A stretch of 64,000 nt of DNA from the NCBI RefSeq assembly GCF_004919685.1, contig NZ_SMYZ01000031.1, positions 34,405-98,404 on the forward strand. Direction: 5' to 3'. Shown in pieces: positions 60,531 to 64,000 of this stretch (position 1 is its first letter; every line of letters begins with the position of its first letter). The notes beneath the pieces were generated by a model, which did not search any database, was not told where the DNA came from, and was given only the letters and a program-made list of their open reading frames with translations. The DNA comes from Mesorhizobium norvegicum (GTDB taxonomy: Bacteria; Pseudomonadota; Alphaproteobacteria; Rhizobiales; Rhizobiaceae). The translations under genes and the position numbers were made by a program.

Positions 60531-61028
60531 ATGTTCATCAAACTGAGACAGTTCCTCTTTCGGTTCCACCACGACGACCAAGGCGCTGCCTTGGTCGAGA
60601 TAGCGATCGTCACGCCACTCGTGTTGCTGCTGGCAGCGGGTGTCTTCGAGTTCTCGAACATCTTCAACACGCGTCTGCTTCTCGAAGCTGGCGTCGAGGA
60701 TGCCTCTCGCTATATGGCGCGCTGCAGCAGTGACTGGAATACTTGTTCAGTGTTGGCAACAAACCTCGCAGTGAACGGGGCCGTCCAGGGCGGTAGTGCG
60801 AGGGTTACCGGGTGGACCACGGGTCAAGTCACCATCAAGCCAGTATTATCGACCCCGGCGATCGATACCGCTACCGGCACCCAGCTCTATCTCAGCAGCA
60901 CTGGCACCGTCGTTGTCGTGGAGGTCAGCGCCTCATATCCGTATCCTACTCTGGGCCTCTGGTCTTATCTCGGCTTTGGTAACGTTAAGCTCACTGTGTT
61001 CCATCAGGAGCGTGTCTTGGGATGGTGA
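60531..61028 (+). CDS. TadE-like pseudopilin, first
   Basis: This 165-aa protein has the TadE motif DDQGAALVEIAIVTPLVLLL (residues about 15-34), where CpaA is expected to cut after the Gly, with Glu at +6. A C-terminal exported domain with two cysteines follows. It starts 4 nt after the tadG stop and overlaps the next TadE-like gene. Minor pseudopilins of this type are processed like Flp and needed for pilus formation in other species. Confidence 0.9.
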   Translation: MFIKLRQFLFRFHHDDQGAALVEIAIVTPLVLLLAAGVFEFSNIFNTRLLLEAGVEDASRYMARCSSDWNTCSVLATNLAVNGAVQGGSARVTGWTTGQVTIKPVLSTPAIDTATGTQLYLSSTGTVVVVEVSASYPYPTLGLWSYLGFGNVKLTVFHQERVLGW

Positions 61029-61657
61029 TCTCGCAAGGCACGTTCTGGAGAAACCAATCCGGCGCGACAATGGTGGAGGCGGCCATTGCAATGCCCATGC
61101 TGCTGACTTTGCTGCTTGGTTTCGTCGACTTCGGCTACGCCTTCTACCAATGGAATGCTGGTAACAAAGCGGTGCAGGCTGGCGCCAGGCTGGCGCAGAT
61201 TTCCGCTCCGATCGCCAGCGGACTTCTGCTCGAGGCAATAACACCCAGCGACTCACTGGACGTGGGAAAGGCGGTTCCAATCAACACTTACAGCTATATC
61301 TGTACTGCCAGTGCCGCCGGAGTTGTGTCTTGCACCTGTGGAACAGGCGCCACATGCCAAAACCTCACTGTGAACCAAGCCGCTTTCGACTTCATCTTTA
61401 GCGGCAGCAGCAACCGGCCAGGAATGCTGACATTCCTGCCAACCCTTCTGAAATCCGAGGTCCAGATTCAGTATCAGGCTTCGGGCCTCGGCTATTGGAC
61501 GCGCCCCAGTGGGCCGGTACCAACGATCACCGTCAGCATTGAAAAACATCCCTTCCAGTTCTTCTTTCTGGCCGGTTTTCTCGGATTCGGAACCATCACC
61601 ATGCCCTCCATGCTGAGCACGGTCACGGGCGAAGACATGAAGAGCACCTATCCATGA
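61022..61657 (+). CDS. TadE-like pseudopilin, second
   Basis: This is a second TadE-family protein (211 aa) with the motif QSGATMVEAAIAMPMLLTLL (residues about 12-31). The exported part carries several cysteines clustered in YICTASAAGVVSCTCGTGAT, which may form disulfides. ATG at 61022 overlaps the preceding gene; its stop overlaps cpaE in an ATGA. It could be TadF in other naming systems. Confidence 0.9.
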   Translation: MVISQGTFWRNQSGATMVEAAIAMPMLLTLLLGFVDFGYAFYQWNAGNKAVQAGARLAQISAPIASGLLLEAITPSDSLDVGKAVPINTYSYICTASAAGVVSCTCGTGATCQNLTVNQAAFDFIFSGSSNRPGMLTFLPTLLKSEVQIQYQASGLGYWTRPSGPVPTITVSIEKHPFQFFFLAGFLGFGTITMPSMLSTVTGEDMKSTYP

Positions 61658-62817
61658 ATGCCATCAACACCAAGGTTACGCCGACCAAGCGAAAGCAGGT
61701 TGCGCTGTTTTCGTCGGATCCGAATTTCAAGCGCGACGTGGCGACGCGGCTCGATGCGCTGGCGATTTATGATGTGCGGGTTTCCGAGACGAACGACTTT
61801 CTCAAGGGGCCGCCCGCCGATACGCGCCCGGGCATCGTCATTCTCGATCTCGGCAATGGCGAGTTGCTCGGCAGGCCCGGTATCGTCGAGGCGCGCGCGC
61901 TCTGGGCCAACGTGCCGCTGATCGCGGTTTCCGACGAGCTGACGTCGGAACAGACGCGCGTGCTGGTGCGCATGAACGCCTCGGACTGGCTGCACAAGCC
62001 GCTCGACGGCAAGGAGCTGCTCAACGCGGTGACCTTCCACGACACCGGCAACCAGGGCACGAAAAGCCGGATCATCACCTTCATCGGCGCCAGCGGCGGC
62101 GCCGGCGCCACGACGCTGGCGCTGTCGGCGGCCGAATTCCTGGCTTCGAAATCGGCCGAGCGCGCGGCGTCCACCTGCCTGGTCGATCTCGATTTCCAGA
62201 GCGCCAATTGCGGCGCCTATCTCAATTTGTTCAACCAGTTCGATCTTGCCGGCATCATCGGCCAGCCGGAACGGCTCGATGTCGAGCTGATGGATGTGAT
62301 CAAGCTGTCGCGCCCGTCCGGCCTCACCCTCTACGCGTTCGAGCGGCCGCAGCTGCCCTTCGAACCGCACGGCAGCGATTTCGTCTTCCGGCTGCTGGAC
62401 CTCGTCGCCTACCGCTTCGACGACATCGTCATCGACCTGCCCAATCTCGAAACGCCCTGGCACAATTCCGTGCTGTCGACGAGCGACGAGATCTTCATCG
62501 TCTTCGAACTCAACGTCGCTTCACTGCGGCAAGGCAAGCGGCTCTACAAGAAGATCCGCGAGCTGCGCGGCAACGCGGTCAACATCACGCTGGTCGCCAA
62601 CAAGCACAAGCGCAAATGGTTCGGGAACCATTTTTCGCGCAGTGAACTCGAAAAGATATTCAAGGCGCCGCACATCAAGTCGGTCGCGCTGGACAACGCG
62701 CTTCTGACCGATGCGCTGAACAGGGCCATCCCACCTTCCGAAGTGGATGGGCGGGCGCGCTTCAACAAGGATCTGAAGCGGATGTTCAAAGAACGGCTCG
62801 ATGACGCTGCCCGATAA
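61654..62817 (+). CDS. cpaE: Tad pilus localisation ATPase-like protein CpaE/TadZ
   Basis: This 387-aa protein has an atypical receiver-like domain first (residues about 15-130: VALFSSDPNFKRDV, IVILDLGNGE) and a ParA/MinD-like domain second. The P-loop reads IGASGGAGATTLAL (about 143-156), so both signature lysines of a deviant Walker A motif are absent; the LVDLDFQSANCG segment follows. TadZ/CpaE proteins place the pilus machinery at the cell pole. Its end overlaps the L,D-transpeptidase gene by 17 nt. Confidence 0.92.
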   Translation: MNAINTKVTPTKRKQVALFSSDPNFKRDVATRLDALAIYDVRVSETNDFLKGPPADTRPGIVILDLGNGELLGRPGIVEARALWANVPLIAVSDELTSEQTRVLVRMNASDWLHKPLDGKELLNAVTFHDTGNQGTKSRIITFIGASGGAGATTLALSAAEFLASKSAERAASTCLVDLDFQSANCGAYLNLFNQFDLAGIIGQPERLDVELMDVIKLSRPSGLTLYAFERPQLPFEPHGSDFVFRLLDLVAYRFDDIVIDLPNLETPWHNSVLSTSDEIFIVFELNVASLRQGKRLYKKIRELRGNAVNITLVANKHKRKWFGNHFSRSELEKIFKAPHIKSVALDNALLTDALNRAIPPSEVDGRARFNKDLKRMFKERLDDAAR

Positions 62818-63391
62818 ATATCGGATCGCCCCGAGGCTGGCCGGCGCCTGCGTGCTCGGCGTGGCGCTGGCGCTGTCCGTCCAGGACTTCGCCGAGGCGC
62901 GATCGGCGCTTTCGGAACGGCCGCCGCTGCCGGCGATGGGGCCTAGCCTGCGCAAGGCCGTTGCCTTCGCAACCACCGAGCAACCCGGAACGATCATCAT
63001 CCGCAAGGACGAGAAAGCGCTTTACCTGGTGACCCGCCAGGGCCAGGCGCTGCGCTACCAGATCAGCGTCGGACGCGACGGGTTTGGCTGGTCCGGCGTC
63101 GTCAAGGTGGGAGCCAAGACCGAATGGCCGGAATGGCGCCCGCCACAGGAAATGCGGGCCCGCCAGCCGGAGCTGCCGAAAATGGTGCCCGCCGGCCCCT
63201 ACAATCCGCTCGGCGCAAGGGCGCTCTATCTGTCTCGGGACGGGCGCGACACGCTCTACCGCATTCACGGCACCAACGATCCGTCGGGTGTCGGCTTCGA
63301 CGGAACGTCAGGCTGTTTTCGTCTTACCAACACGGATGTGATCGATCTTTTCAAGCGCGTCGCGGTCGGCGCAAAGGTGGTGGTCCAATGA
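62801..63391 (+). CDS. L,D-transpeptidase (YkuD domain)
   Basis: This is an exported peptidoglycan-modifying enzyme (196 aa) with a signal peptide (ACVLGVALALSVQDFAEA). The YkuD domain runs from about residue 60: the strand TIIIRKDEKALYLVT, the histidine in YRIHGTNDP and the catalytic cysteine in TSGCFRL (about residue 173). The His of the common SHGC motif is Ser here, as in some alphaproteobacterial members. It may crosslink peptidoglycan or attach a protein near the pilus; translation is coupled to cpaE. Confidence 0.9.
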   Translation: MTLPDKYRIAPRLAGACVLGVALALSVQDFAEARSALSERPPLPAMGPSLRKAVAFATTEQPGTIIIRKDEKALYLVTRQGQALRYQISVGRDGFGWSGVVKVGAKTEWPEWRPPQEMRARQPELPKMVPAGPYNPLGARALYLSRDGRDTLYRIHGTNDPSGVGFDGTSGCFRLTNTDVIDLFKRVAVGAKVVVQ

Positions 63392-63984
63392 CGACGATCA
63401 GCGAACCTGACATGCCGGCGATCGACATCGGAAACCAGGAACAGCGCGAACAGCGCGCCATCGAGAAACCCAGCAACCCAAGGACGATCGGCATCGTCCT
63501 CGCCAGCGGCGCCTTGCTGATCACTGCGATCAACATGGCGGCTGCGGTCTATCTCTATCGGGGTATAAGCGACCTGCGTTTTGTCGAAGCGCGACTGGAG
63601 CAGCTCGGAGCGTTCGAGCAGCGGATCACGGCTCGGCTCGACACGGTCAACAACGGCTTCCAGAGCCGGTTCGAGAAACTGGACAGCCAGTTGCAAGGCA
63701 GCTTCAACGAGATCGACGGCAACATTGCCCGGTTGGGGCAGAACTTGCCGGTTGCCGGCGGCGAGGCCATGTCGAGTGCGGCCGAACCGTCCGAGCTCAC
63801 CACCAGCACGCTGGCGCAAGCGCCCGAAGCCCTCGACGGCGCGAGCGCGGGCGAACCCAGCGTCATCGAAGCGCCGCGTGCGCCAAGGAAGAGGATTGCA
63901 TCGGCGTCGCCCCCTCCCCCAAGCTCCAACTACCAGCGCATCCAGCAGCCTGACGGCAAGGTCTATTACCGCAGGATCAATTAG
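63388..63984 (+). CDS. Membrane-anchored coiled-coil protein of unknown function
   Basis: I recognise no family in this 198-aa protein. A short cytoplasmic tail (residues 1-32) is followed by one membrane helix (TIGIVLASGALLITAINMAA), a predicted coiled coil (about 60-115, heptads around FEQRITARLDTVNNGFQSRF) and a Pro/Ser-rich tail ending QQPDGKVYYRRIN. ATG at 63388 overlaps the L,D-transpeptidase stop. Its position at the end of the Tad operon suggests an envelope role. The bases after its stop (from 63985, AGAGCGGGATGATTT) look like the start of a rhizobial intergenic repeat. Confidence 0.7.
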   Translation: MTTISEPDMPAIDIGNQEQREQRAIEKPSNPRTIGIVLASGALLITAINMAAAVYLYRGISDLRFVEARLEQLGAFEQRITARLDTVNNGFQSRFEKLDSQLQGSFNEIDGNIARLGQNLPVAGGEAMSSAAEPSELTTSTLAQAPEALDGASAGEPSVIEAPRAPRKRIASASPPPPSSNYQRIQQPDGKVYYRRIN

Positions 63985-64000
63985 AGCGGGATGATTTGAG

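Overview
The window is GC-rich and gene-dense. It has no rRNA, tRNA, IS element or CRISPR that I could see. It looks like a chromosomal segment of a Rhizobiales alphaproteobacterium, most likely Mesorhizobium or a close relative. This is inferred from the many ABC importers, a Tad/Cpa pilus locus with a CtrA-type box in front of Flp pilins, a small pilus-locus lipoprotein type I associate with rhizobia, and a rhizobial-style intergenic palindrome.

1-22.4 kb: seventeen genes, all on the minus strand, that read as an organosulfur acquisition region. In transcription order these are: two LLM flavin monooxygenase / acyl-CoA-dehydrogenase-like pairs and an Eis-like acetyltransferase; a peptide-type ABC importer (one permease apparently shortened by an internal deletion); a second complete peptide-type importer; an isopenicillin-N-synthase-like dioxygenase with an O-acetylhomoserine sulfhydrylase; and a sulfonate/nitrate-type importer whose ATPase runs off the window. 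The logic (import, cap, oxidatively break C-S bonds, re-fix sulfide) resembles S-alkyl-cysteine salvage in Bacillus, but the gene set differs.

22.8-29.1 kb: a D-2-hydroxyacid dehydrogenase with an apparent frameshift near its start, mannonate dehydratase (uxuA) divergent from an SDR, and a tryptophanase operon (AraC regulator, tnaA, YbaK-type deacylase, possible 40-aa membrane peptide).

29.3-36.4 kb: a sugar ABC operon lacking an ATPase gene (binding protein, TIM-barrel isomerase, two permeases, Gfo/Idh dehydrogenase), convergent with an NAD-epimerase/SDR pair.

36.5-47.2 kb: an isochorismatase-fold amidase, MarR regulator and enamidase-like amidohydrolase; two PF06684-type paralogs on the other strand; and a BMP-type nucleoside importer with two nucleoside hydrolases. 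This suggests salvage of a nucleoside or N-heterocycle. A 15-nt motif, TATGACCATCAACGA with at most one change, recurs in front of four transcription units between 29.3 and 40.5 kb and ties the sugar, epimerase, amidase and nucleoside operons into one probable regulon.

47.2-50.2 kb: three minus-strand membrane-protein genes (unknown His-rich polytopic protein, acyltransferase-3, isoprenylcysteine-methyltransferase-like).

50.5-64 kb: a divergent Tad pilus locus. The minus arm has cpaF/tadA, tadB, tadC, tadD and the prepilin peptidase cpaA. The plus arm has twin flp pilins, cpaB, cpaC, a small lipoprotein, tadG, two tadE-like genes, cpaE/tadZ, an L,D-transpeptidase and a coiled-coil membrane protein.
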